A stretch of 64,000 nucleotides of DNA from Myrica gale (GCA_963930655.1 OZ005610.1:8313001-8377000); one strand, 5' to 3'. Numbered from the stretch's first letter, positions 47,188 to 60,290 are shown. The notes: a model not told the origin generated them from the letters alone. Numbers and translations are program-made.

Positions 47188-47565
47188 AGAAACAAAATAT
47201 GGAATTTAGTCATCACAATAGTGAAGCTGAATCAAAGTGCAAATAGCCGTTCTTAATTTAATTTGCAGTTATGTTTTTGATCGTGCGTTTAATGAGAATT
47301 TATTCACCGACTCCTAATACTTGTTCTGTTTTATCTGAAAGATGTCAAACTTCCTGCTTATTTAACATACCAGCGCAACAGAGCTTCACTATGATTGCAT
47401 TAAAAAAACAAACAAAAATTAGAAATAGGCGTAGAGAAAGTCTTGCACATAGGCAACCAAGATTGATTTTAATGTTACCCCTTCAAAAATATTCTTATAG
47501 AATTACCAATGTGACTACAGACAAAGAATAAACAGATATAGATGCAAAACAGCATAACTACTTGC

Positions 47566-48024
47566 CTACTGCACTTTAGCACCTTTCTCCCTAGCACTCT
47601 GTGCCATCCAATTGACTGACTGACTTTCGTAATCAAACATTGTCAACAATTTCTTGTTGGTATGAAAAGGGTAAGCCATCAATTTAAACGCAGACCCTCT
47701 ACTCACCTTAAAGACTAGGCCATACTCATGCTCAGGAATGTTCAAATAATCCATGATCCTAGTCTTTATATCATGCTCGACAGTCCCTCTTTTGGCACCT
47801 CCATATAGAGCATGATTGCTCAAATTTGCAGTAATCTCAGATAAGCTAAACGTGGAAGACTCCCAGTAGTGGAGAGTCTGGAGATGCGAAAACAAACCAA
47901 ACTCACAGTAATCAAGGCATACCTTTGGGGACAAGTGCGAGTACTCGTCGGATCTCAGCTGATCGATCTTCTCCAAAGACTGGTACTTAGGATACCCGGG
48001 TGAAATTGTCTGCCGGAGCTTCGG
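47566..48024 (-). pseudogene. Molybdenum-cofactor-sulfurase-like protein fragment
   Basis: The minus-strand frame reads KLRQTISPGYPKYQSLEKID, HLSPKVCLDYCEFGLFSHLQ, NLSNHALYGG and FDYESQSVNWMAQSAREKGA. This matches the N-terminal third of plant PLP-dependent transferase proteins related to Moco sulfurase. The piece stops before the PLP-binding lysine, with a stop after GAKVQ, so it cannot be active. Two small deletions are likely: the family reads a few more residues around KLMAYPFH. It is a captured exon inside the element. Confidence 0.75.
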
Positions 48025-48559
48025 CCTGAGAGAGAGAGAGAAATGTTAATCAGTTGATAGATTTTGCATGGGGAGAGAGCTGGGGATTTTGGCTTCGGTC
48101 TGAGCAAATGAACCGACTAGGGATTTTGCTTGGGGAGAGAGCTGGGGATTTCGAATGCTGGGTCTGCAATTTCAAATGCCCAAAATGCGTGCGCTGCAGC
48201 TTTCAGACCGGTTTCTCATGATTTTTATAAAACGGCTGCGTTTGAGACTAAAGGAACTTCGGGACTAAAATCGGGACGGGCGTTTCGGGACGGGAAGCAT
48301 TTCTCGACAGCAAATTGCCGCGTAACCAACAAGAAAGGAAAAAAAGCCACCGGAAAAAGACAAAAGACATGTGTGCAGTTAAAAAAAACAATAAAAAAAA
48401 AATTAATAATGCAATCATTACTTTTTATAATTACCTTAAAATTTTTAAAAATATTTTAAAATTATAACATCTTTTCATAAACCCCAAAAAATTTCTAACT
48501 TCACAAGATTCTTAAAATTTTAGGAATATTCCCCAAAATTTCGGCAAACAAACGCCCCC

Positions 48560-48952
48560 ATAGTACTTTCGCCGTCGTTTTGGTCTTAACATGGGCGGGC
48601 CGTAGGTTATGGACAACCTAATTTTGGTATATACGTTTTCTTGCAAGAAATTAAAGGCCTCTGTTTACATTCAGCTTGTACGCACAACATTTTCGATGCA
48701 ACAATAGGAAAAACATGTTAATTCGACACTGCCACACATTGGCCGAAAAGAATATATACCATCGGCGCATGTACTGCATCGGCTTATGATTAGTATTTTG
48801 ATACTTAATTTCAGGAGATTATATATTTTATAATTTTATGATCGAATGCAATTTAAATAGAAATAGACGTAACAAATGAACACTACACTATGATAATGTC
48901 TACATATTATGTTTATCTCTTTCTTAATGAATTGAATGATATAATTTCAACA
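48560..48952. other. Spacer between two elements
   Basis: AT-rich, no feature recognised. Confidence 0.5.
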
Positions 48953-49167
48953 TAAAATTATGAGAATTTAGCAGTTTAGTCATTGAGTTTTACCACATTT
49001 TATTTTTGTAGTTTTTGGGTTTCATTTTTTCAACTTTTAGTCCTTTAGTTTACATTTTTTGACGAAATGACTATTCCGTTAGAGATCCATTTGTTTCCCT
49101 AACGGAAGGGTCACACCAGCTGATGTGGTAAGAGAAATTGACATTTTAGTCCTTAAATTTTATCCTA

Positions 49168-50677
49168 TTTTATTTTTGGGTAAATTACTCCACCAGTCCC
49201 TGGAGTTTAACGTTTTCCCAGATTGGTCCATGCGGTAATTTTTGTCCTACGGGTGTCCCTGTGGTTTCTAACACTTCTCATATTAGTCCTGCCGTCAGAT
49301 AGGTAACAGAACTTGTATATGTGGCTGACGGAGACTACGTCAGAACCAATACATGACTGACACGTGTAAAAAAATGTCACATCATTAAAAACATTATAAA
49401 AATGTGGGTCCCGCCTCTCTCTCCCCCGTTGACTAGCTCTAAAAAAATTCTCTGGGAATCCGCGTGTAGCTTTGAACAAAGAAGTTTTCCCTAAGCAAAG
49501 GCTTCAGCCATGGTGGCCACCTATTGTCGTCCTCGTCAGGACCTCCAGCACCCTATTTGAAAAAACAATAAGAACACATAATTACAACCAGACCCAGTAA
49601 GTTAAAATCATGCTAGTAGAAAATCACGAATGACGGAATGAGAAAGCTCATCAAAGGCATTGATACCCAAATCAAGAAAAGCAGAGTATATTGACCAAAC
49701 CCAGAAGAATCAAATAAACCAAAAGAAAATCAAAGAGTTACAATACAGAAAGCTGAGAAAATTGGGGACAAGACAGTTGTTGTACCATGATTCTCCTTTT
49801 TTTGGGCTTGATTTCCCGGGCAGTGGTGTCTTGGTTTTCGATCGCCAGCTTGAAAGAACAGAGTATTTTGTTCTTGGATCTCTTCTTCTCAAATGTGAAT
49901 AAAAACAGTGAGAAACTGGCGTGCCTATTTTCGTGAGAGCTAGAGAGGGAGAGAGAGTTTGCTCGACAGCAAGAAGGAGCGACTGGGTTCTTTTGAAAGA
50001 GTTTTGTAGTGATGGAGTTTACAAAGTGAAGGGGATATAGGTCGTTCCCGGAGAGGCACTACCTGTGGCGTCAACTCCAGGAGGCCAGTGTAGATTGAGA
50101 TTATCAAGCAAAGTTTCCCGCCGAAAATCGATTTTCCGGCAAGCTTCTCCAGATCAGACTTGCTCAAGTGAAACGTGGCCGCTAAAGTTTGGACATGGCC
50201 ATCGGGGAACTGATTCTCCGGAGGAATGAAAGGAACGACGGCGGTCTGGAGCGGAAAGTTCTTCAGCTTAACCTTGCAAAAGCAGGGAGAGGACAACGGG
50301 TGAACCACGGAGCGAGCAGGCTTAGACGCCACGAGAGTCGAGAGGTAGAAAAGTGCGGCTGAAGGTGAGGTGGTGACATTGCGCTGATATTTGGTGTGCC
50401 GGAAAGCATTTTTCGAGAGATTGACGTTAATATGGGCACGTTTTATTTGTCCATTTTTCTAATGAGGTTGCCAAAAAAAAATGACACGTGTCGCCGCTTA
50501 ACTAGTTCTGACGTGTTCGCCGTCAGCCGCAAATTCCGCAATCTAATGTGACGAAGGACTAATTTAGGAGACGTATCAAACCACAGGGATCCCCGTAGGA
50601 AAACTTTTTCCACAGGGACCAATCTGGGAATTGACTATAACCCAGGGACTGTTGGAGTAATTTACCCTTTTATTTTT
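49168..50677 (-). mobile_element. Pack-MULE nested in the outer element
   Basis: The element 49178-50667 has ends GGGTAAATTACTCCA and inverted GGGTAAATTACTCCA, and the inverted similarity extends more than 200 bp inward on each side. A perfect 10-bp TSD TTTTATTTTT (49168-49177, 50668-50677) flanks it. The interior is not transposase but a host-like gene fragment. Long terminal repeats, a 9-11 bp TSD and captured genic DNA define Pack-MULEs. Confidence 0.85.
49940..50332 (-). pseudogene. Captured plant gene exon of unknown function
   Basis: The minus-strand frame of 130 codons starts MASKPARSVVHPLSSPCFCK and continues VKLKNFPLQTAVVPFIPPEN, QTLAATFHLSKSDLEKLAGK and FGGKLCLIISIYTG. I believe a plant-specific protein family with this N-terminus exists, but I cannot name it. 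After SIYTG the frame runs through a segment that looks inverted (see findings) and then non-family sequence to a stop. An ATG at the start and an open frame mean a short product is possible, but its position inside a Pack-MULE argues for a captured fragment. Confidence 0.6.
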
Positions 50678-51416
50678 TAGTTATTGAGTCTCATGTTTTC
50701 AAGTTTTAGTATTTGGATTTACATTTTTTGACGAAATGAATATTCTCTTAAGGATAACTGTTCAAATTTTAGTATATGTTATTTACTGTTATTTATTTAA
50801 AGCACCAAGATGAGATATTACGACAAAAAACATGTGGATTATTTGATTGCTTTGATCATCGCACTTGCCCCGTGGTATGGAAGTATGACCGTATTTTACA
50901 AAGAAAATCAAGGACCTACAAGGCTTAATTCATACGCTAAGTTGTCAGCAGTTGTGACCCTTCCGTTAGGGAAACAGACGGATCCCGGACAGAATGGTCA
51001 TTTCATCAAAAAATGTAAACTCAGTGATTAAAATTTGAAAAAATTAAACTGAATGACTAAAAAATAAAAGGGAGTAAAACCCAAGGACTAAATATGAATT
51101 TCTCTTACCACATCAACTGTTGAGTTGTCTGCTGGTGTGGCCCTTCCATTATGGAAACAAACGGATCACTAATGGAAGGGTCATTTCCTTAAAAAACAAA
51201 AGTAAATCCAAAGATTATAATTTGAAAAAAAAAAAAAAAACCAACTACTAAAAAATAAAATGAGGTAAAATCAAAAGAATAAACGGCTAAATTCCCTAAA
51301 ATTATAGAAAAATACTAATTCACTCCGAAAATATTAACTCCTAGCCTCAAATCAATAGTTGTTGCAGTTTGAACAAATCAGCAAAAGATTGATGTTACAA
51401 CATAGGATTAGAAATC

Positions 51417-51423
<7 letters not shown>

Positions 51424-51450
<27 letters not shown>
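51424..51450. repeat. (TA)13 microsatellite
   Basis: Uninterrupted TA run. Confidence 0.95.
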
Positions 51451-51905
51451 GAGCCATTTTTCCTTATAATTACTTTAGGCATGTTCGGTTGATTGTTTTT
51501 TTAAAATTTGCATTATACTTTTATATTTACATGACAAACATTACAAAACACATGTATTCCAATACAACACTTTATTATATTTTTTACAAATATCAATCTC
51601 TTTTAACAATTTCTGCACGCATGGCAATACAATTTTAACATCACCTAAATATTCACAATTTTATCAGATTCCTACAAATTTCTTCCAAACGAATATCACA
51701 TTTGTGTTTGAGTGGTACCCTGGTGGAGTCTGGACACGGCCTGGCTCAAAGTGACGTATTTTTAATTTTAAATATAATAAAAAATAAAATTTTAAACAGA
51801 TATTTATTTGTTATCATTTTGTTTGACAAACTAAAATTTTATTTTACTTTTATCACTCATTCATCAATTTTTAATAACATAAAATTTTAAAACTTTGAAA
51901 GAGAG

Positions 51906-53502
51906 ATCAGGGACACAGGCGGAGGGAGGGGGGTGAACCGGGGCCATTGCCCCGGTTCGCTCCCCCCAAATTTTTTTTTACATAGCATTTTTTTATTTTT
52001 TTATTAGGTCTGCCCCCCTTGGCCAACTAAAAATTAAACTCGCCCCCTTGCCTGCCTAGATGAATCAGCCCGCCCCCTTAATTAAGGCCTAAGCAGCTTA
52101 GTACCTCAAAATCAAACTAAAAGAATAAACAAAGAGATATTTATTTGTGTCAAAACTTGAAATCCTACCTTAACTTGTTGACGTTGTCGTGAATTTTGCG
52201 ACGAATATTTTCTATATTTCTCCTGAGTCCTGATAATCACTGTGTGTTGTAATCCTTGAAATAGATGTTTTCGCTATTCTAGTGCTGCTTTTCTTTTTGT
52301 TCTTTTGCCTTTTATGTTGGACTTGGTTGAGAATTTGGATATCACAAATGCTGAGAAAATGGGTGGTGTGCTCTTGTTGGATAAGTGATAATTCAATTAT
52401 TCAAGTGTTTTGCGTGTCTATCTTTACCTACTAGAGAATCATTGGTTATATCATTTTATTGTCACTATCATATCTAATTTTACACGTCCGACTTCTCCAC
52501 ATTTTATGAAAATCCAAAGTTGAGGTAAGACTCATTTTCATCTCTCTTTTGTTTGTTTAGGTCTGATTTTTCATAGCTCATGAGATTAACTTGTTTTTAA
52601 TTGTCTCTCTCTAAAGGTTGAACTTTTTTTCCTTTGTAATTTGTGACGTTTGGATCAAGTTATAGATATATTTCTTCAAAATTTTAGCCATTAATTTAGC
52701 CTGGTAATGAACATTTTGAACTACGATTTTTTTGTGTTTCTCATTTTGTAAGGGGAGTAGAATAGTTATTTGGATGTTAAAATTGAACTTTTTGTCCAAA
52801 TTTTTTTCTATTATCATTTACCAAGTCTGTTTCCGCCTTGCAATTTCGGGTTATTTTATTGCTGATAGAGATTCCACTCCTGAGAAGTTCGTGTTCAATA
52901 GTACTGTCACACTAAAAAACAACTATAGCAAGGGTGAGAAGTATCTTTATGCCCTTAGAACTTGGATTGTTTTTGAACTTTAGATCCTTTGGCTTCTTTT
53001 TCCAATATGCTTCGTTTTGCTATTGTTTCTTTCAAGAATAATAGAAACACAGTTTATTTTTCTCATTTATGTGTTATGTTTTCTTTTTACAGATCCCAAC
53101 AAATTCAGCAGGATTTTTTGAGCATAGGGCACATCCCTTTTGGCAACAAAAGTAAGTACTTCATTTATGGAAGTAAAGAGTTATATTGCTGAAAATACTT
53201 TGTTTCTTTTATGTGTTTTGTTTTACAAAGAATATATATATATAAATACTATGTTTGTGTGATTAGTTGGTGCTCTATTGGTATCTTGAATAACAAGAAT
53301 TTAATTTTTAATGTCAACTTTCAGTATCAGCAAATAGTACGGTACGTGTATTTCAATTTTTTTTAGTATTTTTAGTCCTTAATTTTTTATATTTATAGTG
53401 TTAAGACATTTTTTTGCCTTACGTAGAAATTTTTTTTTTGTCATTCTCCTTAAGAGTTTGCCCCCTATTAATTGGGTTTCTGGCTCCGCCACTGATCAGG
53501 GA
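51906..53502 (+). mobile_element. Decayed hAT transposon, family member 3
   Basis: The element 51914-53494 is flanked by an 8-bp TSD ATCAGGGA (51906-51913, 53495-53502). Ends are CACAGGCGGAGG and, inverted, CAGTGGCGGAGC. The right ~170 bp match members 1 and 2. No clear transposase motif remains, so it is non-autonomous. Confidence 0.85.
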
Positions 53503-53604
53503 GGTCCCTAGATGTTTCGCTCAGAAAGCTAAGTTTTATTCGTTTAAAAAAAATGTTAGTCCATTTACTACTTCAGTGCCCTTGAAAGAAAAACAAAGAT
53601 TTGA

Positions 53605-53750
53605 TTATATATATATATAGGGAGAAGTTTCATATGTATGAATTTTTATTTTTCGTCCCTTGATGAATATATTTTATATATATATATATATAGGGAGAAG
53701 TTTCATATGTATGAATTTTTATTTTTCGTCCCTTGATGAATATTTTTTTT
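53605..53750 (+). repeat. Tandem duplication, period 73 bp
   Basis: AGGGAGAAGTTTCATATGTA begins at 53619 and again at 53692, each followed by the same ~45 bp and preceded by a TA run. Probably arose by slippage at the TA repeat. Confidence 0.85.
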
Positions 53751-55797
53751 TTCCTATAATCAACCTATGAATATTAATTATTTGTAAATTTTCGCACGTG
53801 GTGGGCGAGTTTATATCACACACTTAATTTAAACTTTTATGTTTCGTGAAAATTTATATACTCATGATAATGTAAATGCTTTCTAAAGTTTTAAAAAGAA
53901 TATAATTCGTCCCTTAGAAATTATAAAAAGATCATTAATGATCACGCGCACAGCGCCTAACCAAACTTGTGTTTTCAGTGTTAATGCAACATGTCAGCTA
54001 CTGCTAGCTACCCTCTAATATCGATCAGAGTATTCAATAATTACCTTATCTAATAATTAATAGGCCCCGACAAAAATGTACTGTTTCCTGACACGTGTGA
54101 TGTCATACGAGTGCCCAAACTGGCAAACAACGTCCGTCAAAGAATAGTATCCGTCAGTTACTTAGGGTCACGCGTACTGAACATCCAGTACTCACTCAGA
54201 CACGCACCAAGAAAAAAAGAACATCCAGTACTCACAGAAACGAAGGGATATGGATCGAAGTATACGATTCTTTTCTCATTGCTTCGGGCATCACATGTCA
54301 TATTTTGCTCGCCTGTAAGCTGCGGATCACTTTCGCGTGTATGTTTAAAGTGTTGTAAAATTGAAGGGTGATAATTTTAATAATTTTTTTATATTTAATT
54401 AGAATAAAAAGTTATGATTGGATAGATGAAGAGTATACGAAGAGTCATATACTTAATTCAGTAAAAATTTTGAAGAGTGAAAACTCCGGTACTCAAACAT
54501 CTCTAATACCTGCATTAAGTATATGAATCCCACACCGAGGTTTGACGCTGCCTAATAATCACATGCATCTTCTAAAGCTACACAAATCCTAAGTAACATG
54601 CGCTCGCTCGGTAGCTTCCCTGTAGCTTTTATTACTCTTTACCGGTTTTGTTTTTGGTACTGTCAGTGCATAAGTTCCTGTTCTATTACCAGTGGTCCAG
54701 TGACGCAGTATTCAACGGCCTCTTCTCGAAGCTTTATGGAGTTTGTACGTATGGTTTTTGGTACATTAAGTGATTCTAGCTTGTTTCTTTGGAGCGGAGA
54801 TTTTAAGGAGAGAATTTATGGACCCTGCGATATAGTATTTTTTTTTCTCAACCTCCGATATAGAAAGTACTTCTGATAAAAGACTTCTGATAAAAGAGGG
54901 TACAAGTCCAGTAGTGTCCTGTGAGAAACAACTACAAGCCTAGGGTACGGCGAGTTGGGACTTTTATGACTGGTAAGATATTAGACATTAACGCTTTTCA
55001 GGTAAAAGATGATATAACTTTTACACAGAAGACTTCTCCACTCCAAAAAGCTTTGATTGAATTCCTTCGTACACAGTAACTTAGACTATGCTAAAGTGAC
55101 AGTGTAGCTCAATAAGATTAGACTACTAGCTAGGAAAAACATCCCTTAATGTAGCTAACCCTTAATCAATTGATCAGAGAGGCTTTCTTTGGGTAGTACT
55201 GTTGTATGTATAGACCCCCTAGCTAGCATATGCAACAATTAGTTAATGGCTTGCTCGTAGAGGGTAGAATTCGAATCCACGACTATCTACTGGATACGAT
55301 TCGTTTGGGAGTGGTAGTTCGTTGTTTCAACTATTAGGCCAGCTAGTGTTGTTAGGTTCAATTGAGTTAATAGGCTAGCGTAATAATATTTTTTTCTCCT
55401 CCCTCGCATTGAACCTTGCTTTTAAAAGTAAACTTCGAATCAAATTTGAAAATAAGTTTTTGACCCTAAATATATTTAAAGGGGTGAATAGGTATTTAAA
55501 AAATTAATCAACACTTTCTTACTATTCACAAAAAAAATAGCTCAACTAATTTCCAGACAATCAATAATTAAAGATATGTAAAATACTCAAACTTATTAGT
55601 TTTTACAGCAACTATATTATCAAAGAACTATGGACTGAGCAGCAAGTGTACATTCCCAATGAAAGGCTTTTTCAGCAGCAAAAACACCAAAACAGAGCAG
55701 ATATTTCAGCAATGGAAAAGGCAATATAATCACAATATTTCGACAACTTTAAACTAGAGACAAAGAGATATGTGCAACAGCTATATAACCAAACTAA
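53751..55797. other. Intergenic DNA, MITE-like remnants only
   Basis: Around 54345-54500 the sequence resembles the MITE core seen at 11091 and 16946 (AAAAAGTTATGATTGGAT). A box B-like GAATTCGAATCC at about 55268 may belong to a decayed SINE. No gene recognised. Confidence 0.4.
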
Positions 55798-56604
55798 GGG
55801 TTTGTTTGTTTGGTTGTAAAACAAATTTCGTAATTTGTTTTACTTGTTTTACGGTATTTGGCAAGCACTTGAAAATGAGGTCAAAGTAAAAGGTTTTCAA
55901 GTCAACTATAAAAGTTCTATTGTTTTCCAAAAAACAAACTAAGCTCAAATTTTCCGTAAACCAATTTTTTTTTTGGGACACTATAATACGCATCATATGT
56001 ACGGGTAAAAATTAGTAAGCCTCCTTCAAGTATCTAAATATATTATTCTACCTCATATATTTCAAAAACAATCAATTATTTCCTTTTGTTTGATTTGGCC
56101 ATTAAACAATATACAAAATGACCGAAATGCCCCTCCGACAAAAAAATATTAATTTTTTTTATTAAAAATAAAAATGATATATAAATAAAAAGTAATATTT
56201 TTAAATTAAAATTAAATTTGAAAGTTGAATAATAGTTTTATATTATTCTTTTTTCAGGCCACGTGACACTTCTTCTTTAGTTGGTTAACTGCAATTGAAA
56301 TGCATGGACCAATTTTTATCGCAAAAGTATCCTACCTTTACGTTGAATCAGTACTTTAACCACTAAAATATTAAAATTTTGAGAAAAATTTCATGTCATG
56401 GGCTAGACTACAATTGGCGTTGAGAATATTTTCTTGAAAATATTTTAAATCATTAAACGTGTCAAACATCAAAAAATATTTTCTTGAAAAAATTTTAAAA
56501 GAATAACCAAACACTGAAAAATGAAAAAAATTTCTTAAAAACATTTCAATGAAAAGTTTTTTTACGTAAAACAATTGTTTTACAGGCAAACAAACGGACC
56601 CTAA
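55795..56604. mobile_element. 804-bp PIF/Harbinger-like non-autonomous element
   Basis: The element 55798-56601 has ends GGGTTTGTTTGTTTGG and, inverted, GGGTCCGTTTGTTTGC, flanked by TAA on both sides. Inverted similarity continues through GTAAAACAA. It is AT-rich with no transposase. Confidence 0.75.
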
Positions 56605-59600
56605 GTATGATTTACATCAACCAAATAATCAAGAAACAAAGTGATTGACATCAACTATTTAAACAAGGAACATGCAAATTTTTCCAACCCTAAACACAAC
56701 TTTGTAAAGATTTCAGCAATATACAAACCCAACAACACAACCAAGATCAAGTAAATCAGATCTAATAACAAGATCAAACAACATCAACTAATATGCTTAT
56801 AAAGGATCACGTTTCCAACACTGTAGATATGCAAAATGGTAAACAAGAAATTGGTTAGTTAAATTAAGATCAAGATAAACGAAAAATGGAGAGGACACCA
56901 GAATTTTGTTGACGAAGTGAAAATTTCTTGAGGATAACTTCCTACAAGAGACAAAAGCACTCAGTGAGTGCGAAGGCGACACCAATCGATCCACTAAGAA
57001 CTCTTGAACTTTACAAGACGATGGTCCTAAGCAAAACACCTTTACTTTCAATATCCCTCAATCTTCAATAAAGCCACTCAAGAAACCTTCTTGAGCCGGT
57101 GTCCAGCACGCAATCCTTGACCAGCAACTCCGGTCAGTTCTTATGGACCCTTATTCTCTTCTGAAAACTTTCAGCAGCAGTCAATTTTGAGAAACCCTCT
57201 AGATCCTTCAAATTTGGTGAAGTAATCTTCATAGCAACTGAGTATGAAAGAATGACTCTTCAATCAGCAAACTTCCACACTCACAACCTTCCACCAGAGG
57301 GAAGAACTCAGGCTCTCTCAATCAAATGTGAACAAATCAGTTTTTGCACGATGAGAGAAAAACAGGGGATTTCTTCTAGAGAGGATTTTTGGGAAGCAAG
57401 TATATTCAATGGTCTACGTAACGAGGCAAAGGCTTAGAGAAATGTTTATATACTGTTTTAGTAAGGGTAAATGGTAAAAATGAAATCATTTGGGGGTTTG
57501 GGCGAATTCTAGAATTTTAATACGAAAGCTGTTAAAATCTCGTCAGGCTAACCATACCAACAGAAAAATCGTCCAACTGCTCTGCAACCAACCCCAAACT
57601 TTCCAGATGCAACCAACACCCTTCCAGAAGCTTTTACCACATTCTTTTGACTTCCACAATCTTCATAGACCAACTAAGTTGCTATTTACATTTTAAAATG
57701 AAAATTGCATTTATAAAAATATTGTTTTACCCATGAAAATAATGTCAACTTACATAAATATTTTCAAAATCAATAAGATTAATAACTCCTATAGAATGAA
57801 ATTAAGAATGTGCAAACCAATTGATTTGAGTCCATGCAATATTTCGCATGCGTGAAATCATCATTCATCTCAAACGATTAAGTTAATAGAAAATGCTAGA
57901 TTTTATTATTTTAAATTAAATATATTATCTAATATTTTGTTTTATGTGTGAGACGAACTCTCCTTAATAAGTGGACCAAACACGTAGATATATTAACTAA
58001 AATGGAGACTGAAGAGCATAAAATATGGGTTCAAATTCAAGAATTCTGGTTCAGTACTAACTAAAAATCACAATTTGTCCCTAACTTAAACTAATAGAAA
58101 GAGTTAGGTTTTACTATTGCTGTTATATTGGTTTTATGATTGCTGTAATTATATTATTGTCTAATTACAATAGGAATCAATTAGGCAAGGCTTTTGGAGA
58201 GGACAAGGTTCTACTGATGTACGACATGCAGATAGCGAAGTCACTCCGTACGGTCTATGTACTGTACAGGTAAAGTACAACTGAATTTTGGCGTTTGCTT
58301 TAGTATACAGAGAGTGTACCATCTCTTTATGAGACATAACAGCGTCGTTATGGTTTCACTGTGCAAATGCCTTCTAGCTGCGCCCAACAGTTGGACGTTT
58401 TCTCTCTTTATTGCAACTGCACGCTAAACTCTTAAAGTAATAAGTAATGTCGGATAGCCGGTTGACCAATAATGCATTGGCTTAAGGGGGAAGCCAAAAA
58501 AAAACAGAGAACTTGTTCCCTTCTTTCCAGCTTTGCTCTACCCTTGATCTCCATATTCCTTATCCTTCCTTAGCTTGGATGTCCAATTGTTTCTTTGGAG
58601 CATGCATGCGAATGGAATCACTTCGCCTCCTTAGCTTCCGACATAATTGAAATAATCCACAATGCATTTTGGTCTTCAGGAACCTTCAATCAAACCTCTG
58701 TAGCGGAAGCCCGTCTCCATCAAGAGCTTCATACATCACGAGACTAAACAACCATTTAATATAGTCTCCGGGTACGGTAAATGGATTAAGCCTCTTCAGT
58801 GCCGATTCAAGCTAGCGTACGTAAGACAAATGATTCCCCTCTGGGAATCCTAGAATAGGAGGTGGCCAGTGAAAGGTTGATTAGGCATGCACAAAGGATT
58901 GGGTCCTTTAAGAATTCCTAGAGCACGTTTGTGGTACATTTTTTTTTAGGTCAGATATATATATCTTCGAAACTTAATTATGGCATGGGCATTTACTCAT
59001 TATTCTTTAGAAAAATAAGGAGTACAGAAATTGTAAAATTTAAACTACTTGATCGGGAAATATTGGCTAGCTAGGGTTTGGAAAACTATTTTGTAGAGTA
59101 GTTACCAGAAGAAGTCTCTATTAGAAAGTTTAATGCAATACTGTTATATATACACATTAATGATGGATTAGTTTGCTCGCATCGCTTGTTGTGATAACAT
59201 TATGGCATTATGCCGCGCATATATAGAGGACTTCTGAGACCACGTACGTCAAAAGATGAAATTAATTTGGCATCCTGATCATCTCTATGTTTTTGGAGAG
59301 AGGAAACAACTCATGATATCAATGATTCTTCATATTGCTTAGAAGGCCTGTAAAAATGTCCAACAAAGAATTTTAAACTCTAAATCTATGTCGAAGAACA
59401 AGTACTTTGTGTTTGGCTGTCTGCTGACTCATGACTTCTAGCTAGTTTGTCTCTGATGCATGAATTGTTCACCCCAAAAAAGAAAAGAAAAGACGAAACT
59501 CTGTCTTTCCCCGCGTCTTGCACCCCAATTTTACAGAGGTTAATTTGCTATATATATATACTGTGTAAACAGTACTAGAGCGGAATAACAGCGCAGTGAG

Positions 59601-60290
59601 GCAAAGTTAGCTACGACCAACTTTATCAGAGGAGTCAGAATCCTGTAATAAGACAACGAACAACATGGATTATTTTTTTCCCCCATTATTAATCACGCTT
59701 TTCCCACATGTGCATGCATACGGTACTTGCATTGGCCAAACAGTATCTTGGCCGCGCGCCGGTTAGAGATCACCCATGGCTGGGAATTTTGTCGCCAGGA
59801 AGACGAGGGATGTAGTTGGATCGGAGGATTTAGCATCGAGAAATTTAAAGAACTGTTCGTATAAGTTAAAAACTTGTACTAAAAAATTCTTTCAGGCAAT
59901 GAGCAGAACTTTTTACGCGCGGCCAAACACTTGCATGTAGTACTGCAGAAGGAAATGTTAGGCACTTGAAAATATGCTTTCCATTTGAAAACATCGCATA
60001 CATAGTTATTTCAAATCCGCATAGTAAACGGTGCATAGTTAGTTCCTTGATGTACAAACCATACGTTTTTTCTTACCAATGTGGAAAGTACACCCCGCCA
60101 TTCATATATGGGGCCTGAGATTGGAAAATGCCGTTTTGTAGTAGACCAAATTTCTGGAGTACTAAAAGATCCTGGTTAATAGGTTTTCTTTTGAGCAAGA
60201 GATTCCGAGTTCCTAAATCCAAGTGGCGCCAAAAGATTCCACGGATTACAGAATATTTTATTTTTTCGAGGCGTTCTTAACTTCTTGGTC
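56605..60290. other. Intergenic DNA without a recognised gene
   Basis: The stretch around 56900-57440 (for example TTGAGCCGGTGTCC) has the feel of old repeat sequence but no borders were found. The distal part is upstream of LOG. Confidence 0.4.

Larger units (their letters stand above)
44577..48559. mobile_element. 3983-bp element carrying fragments of three host genes
   Basis: The ends are GGGGGCGTTTGTTTG and its inverted match (CAAACAAACGCCCCC), with ATA on both sides. Further in, long diverged inverted segments are visible: AGAAATGCTTCCCGTCCCG at about 44939 and its reverse complement near 48288. Between them lie pieces of two PPR genes and a Moco-sulfurase-like gene in mixed orientation. 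No transposase is visible. The right terminus resembles the PIF-like MITE at 5906-6080, so both may use the same transposase. Confidence 0.7.
48953..51305. mobile_element. Outer Mutator-like foldback element
   Basis: The element 48962-51296 has ends GAGAATTTAGCAGTTTA and, inverted, GGGAATTTAGCCGTTTA. It is flanked by a perfect 9-bp TSD TAAAATTAT (48953-48961, 51297-51305). It is built of repeated TTTAGTCCTT- and CCCTTCCGTTAGGGAAAC-type segments in both orientations. Without the nested Pack-MULE it would be about 835 bp. Confidence 0.85.

Noticed and set aside
55250..55400. SINE or tRNA at a GAATTCGAATCC motif
   Set aside because: No convincing box A at the right distance, no A tail and no TSD.
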